Shown here: piece after piece, positions 1 to 5,440 of the stretch
Numbering within the stretch: the first letter of the stretch is position 1
Layout: every line of letters begins with the position of its first letter
Assembly (NCBI GenBank): GCA_003454415.1
Contig: DMKG01000111.1
Span: 2,259-9,541, forward strand
DNA from: Alphaproteobacteria bacterium
GTDB taxonomy: Bacteria; Pseudomonadota; Alphaproteobacteria; UBA11222
Direction of reading: 5' to 3'
DNA length: 7,283 nt
The notes under the pieces: generated by a model
Database searches by the model: none
What the model was told of the DNA's origin: nothing
What the model saw: only the letters and a program-made list of their open reading frames with translations
Program-made: the position numbers and the translations under genes

Positions 1-1497
1 TACTGGAACCGCTATCCAGGCGCGCAATGCGACGTCGAGGCGTATATCTATCTGCCCCTGCTGGAGGAGCTGAACTATATCCCGCGCGAACGCTATTCCC
101 ATGCGCCGGAAATCATGGCCCATACCCAGGCGATCGCGAGAAAATACGATCTCTATGACGACGTCTGCTTCCAGACTGAAGTGACCGGGATGGAATGGGA
201 TGAAAAGGACGCGAAATGGGTGATCGGGACGAATCGCGGCGACCGTATCCGGGCGCGTTTCGTCGCCATGTCCAACGGGCCGCTGAACAAGCCGAAACTG
301 CCAGCGGTAACCGGCATCGAAGCCTTCAAGGGCCATACCTTTCACACCAGCCGCTGGGATTACACCTACACCGGCGGAAGCAGTGAAGGGAATCTGACCG
401 GATTGAAGGACAAGCGTGTCGCCATTATCGGCACCGGCGCCACCGCCGTGCAATGCATCCCGCATCTGGGGGAGTGGTCGAAACATCTTTTTGTGTTTCA
501 GCGCACGCCGTCTTCCTGCGATGTGCGCAACAACGCCCCGACCAGTCCGGCATGGGAAAAGAAACTGCAGCCCGGCTGGCACAAGAAACGGGTGGAGAAT
601 TTCAATGTCATGGTCACCGGCGGGGATCAGGACAAGGACGAGGTCGGTGATGGCTGGACCGATATCTTCCGCAACATCACCAACCGCAGAAAGCTGAACC
701 CCGGCATGGTTCTGAGCCGGGAGGAAAAGGAACTGCTGGGAGAACTGGCGGATTTTGAAAAAATGGAGGAAATCCGCGCCCGCGCCGCCAGCATCGTGCA
801 AGACCCGGCCACGGCCGAAGCGCTCAAACCCTATTACAAGCAGTTCTGCAAACGCCCCACCTTTCATGACGAATATCTGCAGACCTATAACCGGCCGAAT
901 GTGACCCTTGTCGATACGAACGGCAAGGGCGTCGACCGCATCACCGAAAAAGGCGTCATGTTCGACGGCAAGGAATATGAGGTGGATTGCATCGTCTTCG
1001 CCACCGGCTTTGAGGTCGACACAGCCTATACCAGCAAGTCGGGCTATGACATCATCGGCCGGGATCGCACCCCCCTGAGCAAAAAATGGGCCGATGGCCT
1101 GCGCACCTTCCATGGATTCTATTCCCATGGTTTTCCCAACTGCTTCTTCCTCGGCATGACGCAGACGGGGCTGACGGCGAACATGACCCATATGCTGAAC
1201 GAACAGGCGCAGCATCTGGCCTATGTCATCTCCCATGTCAGGGGGAATAATATCAAGGCCGTTGAGGCCAGCCAGGCGGCCGAAGACGCCTGGGTAGGCG
1301 ACATCAACCGGCTGGCGCAGGTCGCCGGTCAGCATTACGCCACCTGCACGCCGGGCTATTACAATAACGAAGGAAAGATCGGATCCTCCGGAAACGGGTT
1401 CCTGAGCGGCCAGTATGGCGGCGGGCCGGTGGAATTCTTCAGGATACTGAAGGAATGGCGCGAGGAAGGCGCGTTAAGGGGGCTGGAGATTTCGTAG
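1..1497 (+). CDS. Flavin-containing (Baeyer-Villiger type) monooxygenase, 5' end missing
   Basis: The reading frame is open from base 1 to the TAG at 1495-1497, giving about 498 visible residues. Enzymes of this family use FAD, NADPH and O2 to insert an oxygen next to a ketone, giving an ester or lactone, in the cytoplasm. The visible part opens with RYPGAQCDVE, the family's conserved RYPGxxCD stretch. It then shows FKGHTFHTSRW (about fragment residues 109-119), matching the Baeyer-Villiger fingerprint FxGxxxHxxxW, and the second nucleotide-binding turn IIGTGATA (about 142-149), followed by VFQRTPS. A late ATG-like motif, VFATGF, also fits. The N-terminal FAD-binding GxGxxG is not visible; full-length relatives have roughly 540-610 residues, so about 50-110 residues lie upstream. 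The ATG at 115 is an internal Met, since homology continues before it. The substrate cannot be read from sequence. Family assignment is secure; Baeyer-Villiger activity versus another flavin monooxygenase reaction is inferred. Confidence 0.93.
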   Translation, partial: YWNRYPGAQCDVEAYIYLPLLEELNYIPRERYSHAPEIMAHTQAIARKYDLYDDVCFQTEVTGMEWDEKDAKWVIGTNRGDRIRARFVAMSNGPLNKPKLPAVTGIEAFKGHTFHTSRWDYTYTGGSSEGNLTGLKDKRVAIIGTGATAVQCIPHLGEWSKHLFVFQRTPSSCDVRNNAPTSPAWEKKLQPGWHKKRVENFNVMVTGGDQDKDEVGDGWTDIFRNITNRRKLNPGMVLSREEKELLGELADFEKMEEIRARAASIVQDPATAEALKPYYKQFCKRPTFHDEYLQTYNRPNVTLVDTNGKGVDRITEKGVMFDGKEYEVDCIVFATGFEVDTAYTSKSGYDIIGRDRTPLSKKWADGLRTFHGFYSHGFPNCFFLGMTQTGLTANMTHMLNEQAQHLAYVISHVRGNNIKAVEASQAAEDAWVGDINRLAQVAGQHYATCTPGYYNNEGKIGSSGNGFLSGQYGGGPVEFFRILKEWREEGALRGLEIS

Positions 1498-1507
1498 GAT
1501 TTCCGCT

Positions 1508-1539
1508 TTCAGCCGTCCGCGGGGGCGTGGACGGCTGAA
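1508..1539. terminator. Perfect 11-bp stem between convergent genes, possible two-way terminator
   Basis: TTCAGCCGTCC (1508-1518) pairs perfectly with GGACGGCTGAA (1529-1539) around a 10-base GC-rich loop. It begins 11 bases after the monooxygenase stop and lies just beyond the end of the minus-strand cold-shock unit. Position and stem strength suit a terminator used from both sides. Neither side has a run of T after the stem, so intrinsic termination would be weak; it may instead protect RNA 3' ends. Confidence 0.45.
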
Positions 1540-1548
1540 GATCCGCCT

Positions 1549-1725
1549 TCATGCGGAACGCTTTGAAATTACGCGTGTGAAGAATACTGGCGCATCCTTC
1601 ACGATCCGGCATTTGCAGACGCGCCCGCCCTGTACCGGGCCTGGCGGGATTGAGCCGGACCACCCGTGCAGTTCCGGGATTTGAAGTGGCTGCGCTTCCA
1701 GCAGCAGCCGCTTCACATAAGTCAT
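1549..1725 (-). CDS. Possible 58-residue small protein directly downstream of csp, unknown function
   Basis: On the minus strand an ATG at 1725-1723 follows the cold-shock TAG (1729-1727) after a single base. The frame stays open for 58 codons to TGA at 1551-1549, ending ten bases before the stem at 1508-1539. The peptide starts MTYVKRLLLEAQPLQIPEL, contains a CKC pair of cysteines near its middle and a hydrophobic APVFF near the end, and is basic overall. By hand count about 65 percent of third positions are G or C. No membrane segment or signal peptide is evident and I do not recognise the family. Tight spacing after csp would allow translational coupling. The upstream Shine-Dalgarno match is poor (GGGC only), and an open frame this short can occur by chance, so the call is tentative. 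Confidence 0.3.
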   Translation of the reverse strand: MTYVKRLLLEAQPLQIPELHGWSGSIPPGPVQGGRVCKCRIVKDAPVFFTRVISKRSA

Positions 1726-1726
1726 G

Positions 1727-1936
1727 CTAGCCCAAATTCAGATTGCCGGCCGAGATGCGGCCCTTCTTCTGATCGGTTTCCAGTTCATAATTGATCTTTG
1801 CGCCGTCCTTGAGGTTGGTCAGTCCCGCGCGCTCCACTGCGCTGATATGCACGAAGACGTCCTTGCCGCCATCATCGGGTTGAATGAAGCCATAACCTTT
1901 GGTGGCGTTGAACCATTTCACGGTTCCAGTAGGCAT
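1727..1936 (-). CDS. Cold shock protein, CspA family (single cold-shock domain)
   Basis: This is a complete 69-residue protein, the usual length for the family: one five-stranded OB-fold that binds single-stranded RNA and DNA and melts RNA secondary structure in the cytoplasm. MPTGTVKWFN opens the domain. RNP1 is KGYGFI at residues 13-18 and RNP2 is VFVHI at 27-31, with the expected aromatics W8, F9, Y15, F17, F28 and H30. The ATG start is supported by AGGAG nine bases upstream. It lies on the same strand as, and downstream of, the DEAD-box helicase; the gap is 121 bases, so read-through or a separate promoter are both possible, and I found no convincing promoter in the gap. Its leader holds a hairpin just before the ribosome binding site. 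Whether it is cold-induced, constitutive or stationary-phase cannot be told from sequence; many bacteria have several such paralogues. Confidence 0.97.
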   Translation of the reverse strand: MPTGTVKWFNATKGYGFIQPDDGGKDVFVHISAVERAGLTNLKDGAKINYELETDQKKGRISAGNLNLG

Positions 1937-1945
1937 GAGAGAGAA

Positions 1946-1950
1946 CTCCT
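1946..1950 (-). promoter_or_regulatory. Ribosome binding site of csp
   Basis: On the minus strand AGGAG is followed by nine bases and then the ATG of the cold shock gene, which fixes that start. Confidence 0.75.
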
Positions 1951-1970
1951 GATTGCTTTAGTTAGTAGGC

Positions 1971-1990
1971 AGCGGAATTTTCATTCCGCT
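1971..1990 (-). promoter_or_regulatory. GAAA-tetraloop hairpin in the csp leader
   Basis: In the minus-strand RNA, AGCGGAAT and ATTCCGCT form an 8-bp perfect stem closed by GAAA, a GNRA tetraloop. The hairpin ends 20 bases before the AGGAG of csp. No T run follows, so it is more likely a leader or RNA-stability element than a terminator. Cold shock mRNAs are known for structured leaders; a regulatory role here is inferred. Confidence 0.45.
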
Positions 1991-2000
1991 GTTATGAGAA

Positions 2001-2021
2001 GCGCCGTTACGGAAGCGGCGC
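2001..2021 (-). terminator. GC-rich hairpin after the helicase gene, possible weak terminator
   Basis: In the minus-strand RNA, GCGCCG and CGGCGC form a 6-bp all-GC stem with a nine-base loop. It begins 36 bases after the helicase stop and is followed by TTCTC, a short broken T stretch. It could reduce transcription from the helicase into csp, or be part of a longer csp leader. Confidence 0.35.
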
Positions 2022-2057
2022 CACGCATGATTAACCGGACGTCCGCCCGGAATTGGT

Positions 2058-3287
2058 TTAAGCCGCAGACAGCGCGCGCTGATTTCCGCCCGGCTTGAAG
2101 CGGTTTTGCCGCCGGGGACGGCTGGGTCTTTTAGGCGCGGCCGCCGCTGTTGTCTCGCGCGGCTTTCCGCCCGCCACTATCAGCCGGTTTCCCGTCAGTT
2201 TTTCGATGCCGCGCAGTTGCCCCATTTCACTGTCATCACAGAATGAGACGGCAATGCCGGTGGCGCCGGCCCTCGCCGTGCGGCCGATCCGGTGTACATA
2301 ACATTCCGGCGCATCGGGCAGATCGAAGTTAATCACATGGCTGACGCCTGCGACATCGATGCCCCGGGCAGCGATATCGGTGGCGACCAGAACACGGGCC
2401 TTGCCGCTGCGGAACCGCGCCAGCGAGTGCTGCCGGGCCGACTGGCTTTTATTGCCATGCAGGGCTTCGGCTTCCGTGCCTTCCTTGCACAGCCCTTCGG
2501 CAATGCGCTTTGCGGCATGCTTGGTGCGGGTAAAGACAATGGCGCGCGACAGGGCCGGGTCATCCAATAATGTCTTCAGCAGCATGCGCTTGTCGCCCAT
2601 GCCCACAAAGAACACTTTCTGCTCGATCTGCGGATTATCGGCTTTGGTGCGGGGAACCTCGATTCGCAGCGGATTGACCAGAACAGCCGTGGCGAGCTTT
2701 GCCACCTCGGCGGGCATGGTGGCTGAAAACATCAGCGACTGCCGCTTTTTGGGCAGCGCGGCGATGATTTTTTTGATGTCTCTTACAAAGCCCAGATCGA
2801 ACATATGATCCGCTTCGTCCAGGACAAAATGCGTTACAGTCTGCAGTTTCAGATGACCGCAGGTCAGCAGGTCCACGATCCGGCCCGGCGTTCCAGTGAC
2901 AATATCCACACCGGCCGCCAGCTTGTCGATCTGCGCCTTGCGTCCGACGCCGCCATAGATTGTTGCCGAACGAAGCTCCAGATGCCGCGACAGCAGGCGG
3001 ATCTGTTCATCGATCTGGAGCGCCAGTTCGCGCGTCGGCGCAATAATCAGCGCCCGCACGCCGTGGCGGTTCCGCTTTTCAGTCATTGAGAGACTTTGCA
3101 GGATCGGCAGCGCAAAGGCCGCTGTTTTGCCGGTGCCGGTCTGCGCCAGACCGAGAAGATCGCTTCCACCGAGGATGCCGGGAATGGCTGCAGCCTGAAT
3201 AGGGGTGGGAGCGGTGAAGTTTTGTGATTTAAGCGCGCGTAACAGAGGCCCGTTAAGGCCAAGGCCAGAAAAATCATTTAATTGCAA
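2058..3287 (-). CDS. DEAD-box ATP-dependent RNA helicase, RhlE-like
   Basis: The predicted 409-residue protein has all core motifs in order: Q motif with PTPIQ (27-31), Walker A AQTGTGKT (48-55), PTRELA (84-89), TPGR (133-136), DEAD (157-160), SAT (188-190), AIVFTRT (249-255), ATDIAARGID (302-311) and HRIGRTARAG (332-341). A basic tail from about residue 385 (PKRPSRPRRQ) would add RNA contacts. Such enzymes unwind short RNA duplexes with ATP during ribosome assembly, RNA decay and cold adaptation. The domain sequence and lack of other C-terminal domains resemble RhlE, but DeaD/CsdA-like roles cannot be excluded. I place the start at TTG 3287, which has GAAGGA ten bases upstream and puts the protein start at LNDFSGLGL, as in relatives. 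The frame stays open for a further 137 codons upstream, but that stretch lacks family resemblance, overlaps the divergent regulatory region and should not be annotated. The next gene on the strand is csp. Confidence 0.95.
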   Translation of the reverse strand: MQLNDFSGLGLNGPLLRALKSQNFTAPTPIQAAAIPGILGGSDLLGLAQTGTGKTAAFALPILQSLSMTEKRNRHGVRALIIAPTRELALQIDEQIRLLSRHLELRSATIYGGVGRKAQIDKLAAGVDIVTGTPGRIVDLLTCGHLKLQTVTHFVLDEADHMFDLGFVRDIKKIIAALPKKRQSLMFSATMPAEVAKLATAVLVNPLRIEVPRTKADNPQIEQKVFFVGMGDKRMLLKTLLDDPALSRAIVFTRTKHAAKRIAEGLCKEGTEAEALHGNKSQSARQHSLARFRSGKARVLVATDIAARGIDVAGVSHVINFDLPDAPECYVHRIGRTARAGATGIAVSFCDDSEMGQLRGIEKLTGNRLIVAGGKPRETTAAAAPKRPSRPRRQNRFKPGGNQRALSAA

Positions 3288-3297
3288 GAGGGTATAT

Positions 3298-3303
3298 TCC
3301 TTC
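3298..3303 (-). promoter_or_regulatory. Ribosome binding site supporting a TTG start of the helicase
   Basis: GAAGGA on the minus strand lies ten bases before TTG 3287-3285. No in-frame ATG exists near the start of the helicase domain; the only in-frame ATGs are more than 400 bases upstream. This site is therefore the main evidence for the chosen start. Confidence 0.55.
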
Positions 3304-3353
3304 GCGCCGCCGTCTGACCGCCTTTTCCTTATGAAATGGGGAATTCGCGGCGC
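3304..3353 (-). promoter_or_regulatory. Inverted repeat in the helicase leader, next to its ribosome binding site
   Basis: GCGCCGC (3304-3310) and GCGGCGC (3347-3353) are perfect 7-bp complements with 36 bases between. In the minus-strand RNA the 3' arm ends exactly where the GAAGGA ribosome binding site begins. Folding could affect ribosome access. The loop is long, so the stem alone is modest evidence. Confidence 0.25.
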
Positions 3354-3466
3354 TTTAATCTGCCGGCCACGCGGGGGGATGGGGCAAAAAAGTACACAGA
3401 AAGATTTGCTCGGGACTGCAACCCGGGAATTCCGGATGCACCCGCTTCGCGAGAAATCTTGACGCA

Positions 3467-3494
3467 ACCATACACCCGAATCCCTAGGGGTCAA
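3467..3494 (-). promoter_or_regulatory. Candidate sigma-70 type promoter for the helicase gene
   Basis: On the minus strand, TTGACC (3494-3489; five of six match TTGACA) is followed by a 16-base spacer and TATGGT (3472-3467; four of six match TATAAT, including first, second and last bases). Transcription would begin near 3460, giving a leader of about 170 bases. Long leaders are common in cold-regulated RNA helicase and csp mRNAs. Confidence 0.45.
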
Positions 3495-3608
3495 GCTAAT
3501 TCGTATGAAAGTTATTTTACATTCCACTTCCTGCGCATATCCAGTTGCAACATGCCGATAGGCGAACGCCGCAAAAGTGGGCGGACGATATTTCCAGACC
3601 AGCCCCAA

Positions 3609-3637
3609 TTGCCCTTGCGGGTTAATTTGGGTAGTTT
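3609..3637 (+). promoter_or_regulatory. Weak candidate promoter for the acyl-CoA synthetase gene
   Basis: TTGCCC (3609-3614), a 17-base spacer and TAGTTT (3632-3637) lie about 50 bases before the ATG. Only the most important positions of each box match, so this is a guess based on spacing and position. Confidence 0.2.
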
Positions 3638-3677
3638 CTTCCCCATATCCGCGCCAATCAGCAAGCAGAGAGAAACT

Positions 3678-3681
3678 GGAG
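3678..3681 (+). promoter_or_regulatory. Ribosome binding site deciding the acyl-CoA synthetase start
   Basis: GGAG followed by six bases and ATG 3688. It supports this start over an in-frame upstream ATG at 3577, whose extra 37 residues look like translated regulatory DNA. Confidence 0.65.
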
Positions 3682-3687
3682 CAGACC

Positions 3688-5322
3688 ATGCCATCCAATA
3701 TTTACGATCTTGATCTGGACAAGAACCAGGCCAATCATCAGCCCCTGACCCCGCTCAGTTTTTTGCGCCGCACCGCCGAGGTGTTCCCCCAACACCCCGC
3801 AGTGGTGCATGGGGACAAAAGCTTCACCTATCATGAATTTTACGCCCGCTGCCGCGCCCTGGCGAGCGCGCTGCACAAGCGCGGCCTGGGCCGCGGCGAT
3901 ACGGTGGCGATACTCGCCCCCAACGTGCCCGCCATGCTGGAGGCGCATTACGGGGTTCCCATGGCGGGAGCGGTGCTGAACACCATCAATTACCGGCTGG
4001 ACGCGCCCGCCATCGCCTTCATCCTGGATCATGGGGAGGCCAAGGCGCTGATCGTGGACAAGGAATTTTCCGGTCTTGCAAAAGCCGCGCTTGCCCAGTG
4101 CAAGGTGAAACCCCTGGTTATCGACATCGATGACCCCGAATATACCGGCCCCGGAGAGGCGATTGGGGAAGTGGAATACGAGGCCTTCATCGCCAAGGGG
4201 GACCGTAATTTTTCCTGGGCGCCGCCGGGGGATGAATGGGACGCGATCTCGCTGAATTACACGTCCGGCACAACGGGCAATCCCAAGGGGGTGGTGTTCC
4301 ATCATCGCGGGGCCTATCTGCTGTCGATGGGAAATGTGGTGACCGCCTCTATGCAGAAGCATCCGGTCTATCTGTGGACCCTGCCCATGTTTCACTGCAA
4401 TGGCTGGTGCTTCACCTGGTCGCTGAGCGTGGCGGCGGGCACCCATATCTGCCTGCGGCGCACCGAAGCGGCGCTGATCTACGCGGCCATCGCCAAACAC
4501 AATGTCACCCATATGTGCGGCGCGCCGGTGGTGATGGGCATGCTGATCAACGCCAAAGCCGAAGAACGCAAAAGCTTCAGCCACCGGATCGAATTTTTCA
4601 CCGCCGCAGCGCCGCCGCCCGCCAGCGTGATCGGCGCAATGACGGCGAGCGGATTTTCCGTCACCCATCTTTACGGCCTGACGGAAACCTATGGCCCGTC
4701 GGTGATCTGCGACTGGCAGAAGGAATGGGACGCGCTGGATGCGGAGGCGCAGGCGGCCACCAAATCACGTCAAGGCGTGCGTTATCAGGTGCTGGAGGAT
4801 CTGGCGGTGATGGACCCTGAAACCATGCAGCCCGTGCCCAATGACGGCGAAAGCATGGGCGAGGTGATGTTCCGCGGCAATGTCATCATGAAGGGGTATC
4901 TGAAGAACCCCAAGGCGACGAAAGAATCCTTCGAGGGCGGATGGTATCATTCCGGCGATCTGGGGGTGCGGCATCCGGACGGTTATATCCAGTTGCGCGA
5001 CCGCTCCAAGGACATCATCATTTCCGGCGGCGAGAATATCTCCTCCATCGAGGTGGAGGATACGCTCTACAAGCATCCGGGCATTCTGGAGGCGGCGGTG
5101 GTCGCGCGCGCCGATGAGAAATGGGGCGAAACCCCCTGCGCTTTCATCACCCGCAAAAACGGTCATGAAAACCTGACGGAGGCGGACGTCATCGCCTATT
5201 GCCGCGACAATCTCGCGCATTACAAATGCCCGCGCCATGTGGTGTTCACGGAACTGCCGAAAACCTCCACCGGCAAGGTGCAGAAATTCAAGCTGCGCGA
5301 GATGACCAAACAGGTGGGGTGA
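3688..5322 (+). CDS. Acyl-CoA synthetase (AMP-forming acid-CoA ligase)
   Basis: This complete 544-residue cytoplasmic enzyme belongs to the ANL adenylating superfamily. It activates a carboxylic acid with ATP to an acyl-AMP and then transfers the acyl group to coenzyme A. Visible motifs are the phosphate-binding loop YTSGTTGNPKG (191-201), PMFHCNGW (233-240), YGLTETYGP (329-337), the HSGDL hinge-side motif (421-425), RDRSKDIIISGGENIS (437-452) and PKTSTGKVQK (524-533), in which Lys530 should be the adenylation lysine. All key residues are present, so it should be active. The PMFHCNGW region and the CDWQKEWD stretch (341-348) resemble the group of about 545 residues that includes medium-chain fatty acyl-CoA ligases and the DmdB methylmercaptopropionate-CoA ligases; the actual substrate is not determinable. 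The start at 3688 is chosen from GGAG and from homology beginning at NIYDLDLDKN. The gene seems monocistronic. Confidence 0.95.
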   Translation: MPSNIYDLDLDKNQANHQPLTPLSFLRRTAEVFPQHPAVVHGDKSFTYHEFYARCRALASALHKRGLGRGDTVAILAPNVPAMLEAHYGVPMAGAVLNTINYRLDAPAIAFILDHGEAKALIVDKEFSGLAKAALAQCKVKPLVIDIDDPEYTGPGEAIGEVEYEAFIAKGDRNFSWAPPGDEWDAISLNYTSGTTGNPKGVVFHHRGAYLLSMGNVVTASMQKHPVYLWTLPMFHCNGWCFTWSLSVAAGTHICLRRTEAALIYAAIAKHNVTHMCGAPVVMGMLINAKAEERKSFSHRIEFFTAAAPPPASVIGAMTASGFSVTHLYGLTETYGPSVICDWQKEWDALDAEAQAATKSRQGVRYQVLEDLAVMDPETMQPVPNDGESMGEVMFRGNVIMKGYLKNPKATKESFEGGWYHSGDLGVRHPDGYIQLRDRSKDIIISGGENISSIEVEDTLYKHPGILEAAVVARADEKWGETPCAFITRKNGHENLTEADVIAYCRDNLAHYKCPRHVVFTELPKTSTGKVQKFKLREMTKQVG

Positions 5323-5331
5323 GGGGCCGCT

Positions 5332-5352
5332 GTCCAGCCCTCCGGGGTGGAC
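5332..5352 (+). terminator. Hairpin just after the acyl-CoA synthetase, possible terminator
   Basis: GTCCA and TGGAC, continued by CCC and GGG, form an 8-bp stem with one bulged G (5337) and the tetraloop TCCG. It starts nine bases after the TGA at 5320-5322. No T run follows, so termination may be partial or factor-dependent. Confidence 0.4.
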
Positions 5353-5409
5353 GCCCGGACATGGCCGGCATGGGCGCCTCCTGCAGCTCCGCTCAGAAAA
5401 AATTAATCA

Positions 5410-5440
5410 TTTGGCCATTATGTTCACATCAATGGCCAAA
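5410..5440. repeat. Perfect 10-bp inverted repeat over the start of the EAL gene
   Basis: TTTGGCCATT (5410-5419) and AATGGCCAAA (5431-5440) are exact reverse complements separated by 11 bases. The right arm contains the ATG at 5432, the spacer begins with the alternative ATG at 5420, and the left arm contains TTG 5411. The centre-to-centre distance of the arms is 21 bases, two helical turns, as for a dimeric repressor operator. As RNA it would be a hairpin holding the start codon. Confidence 0.55.

Larger units (their letters stand above)
3288..3687. other. Divergent intergenic regulatory region (400 bp)
   Basis: This gap lies between the start of the helicase (minus) and the start of the acyl-CoA synthetase (plus). 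It is more AT-rich than its flanks, especially 3495-3540 and 3620-3660. Frames from both neighbours run through it without stops, but neither shows protein-family resemblance there. It holds the helicase promoter candidate, a weak plus-strand promoter candidate, the palindrome CCCTAGGG (3482-3489) between mirrored TTGAC boxes, and the helicase leader repeat. Confidence 0.7.

Noticed and set aside
1624..1648. CCCGCC/GGCGGG inverted repeat downstream of csp
   Set aside because: Only 6 bp with a 13-base loop, no T run, and GC-rich DNA produces such matches often.
1439..1663. 74-codon minus-strand frame running from the gap into the monooxygenase
   Set aside because: It overlaps the monooxygenase 3' end antisense and competes with the better-placed 58-codon ORF behind csp.
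2036..2045. Perfect 10-bp palindrome CGGACGTCCG near the helicase stop
   Set aside because: Short GC-rich palindromes are common here; it lies just after a gene end with no sign of promoter or operator function.
1724..2098. 124-codon plus-strand frame opposite csp
   Set aside because: It is antisense to the cold shock gene and its leader, has no family resemblance, and csp is unmistakable on the other strand.
3459..3487. Plus-strand promoter TTGACG with 17-base spacer and CCCTAG
   Set aside because: The -35 is good but the -10 matches TATAAT at only one position, so I did not call it.
3577..3687. 37-codon upstream extension of the acyl-CoA synthetase
   Set aside because: The in-frame ATG 3577 has no ribosome binding site and the extra residues do not resemble the family; ATG 3688 has GGAG at six bases.
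3658..4668. 336-codon minus-strand frame inside the acyl-CoA synthetase
   Set aside because: A shadow frame in GC-rich coding DNA, rich in Gly, His and Arg without domain motifs, fully overlapping a gene with clear motifs.
4236..4820. 194-codon plus-strand frame inside the acyl-CoA synthetase
   Set aside because: Out-of-frame shadow of the same gene; composition is low-complexity and no domain is visible.
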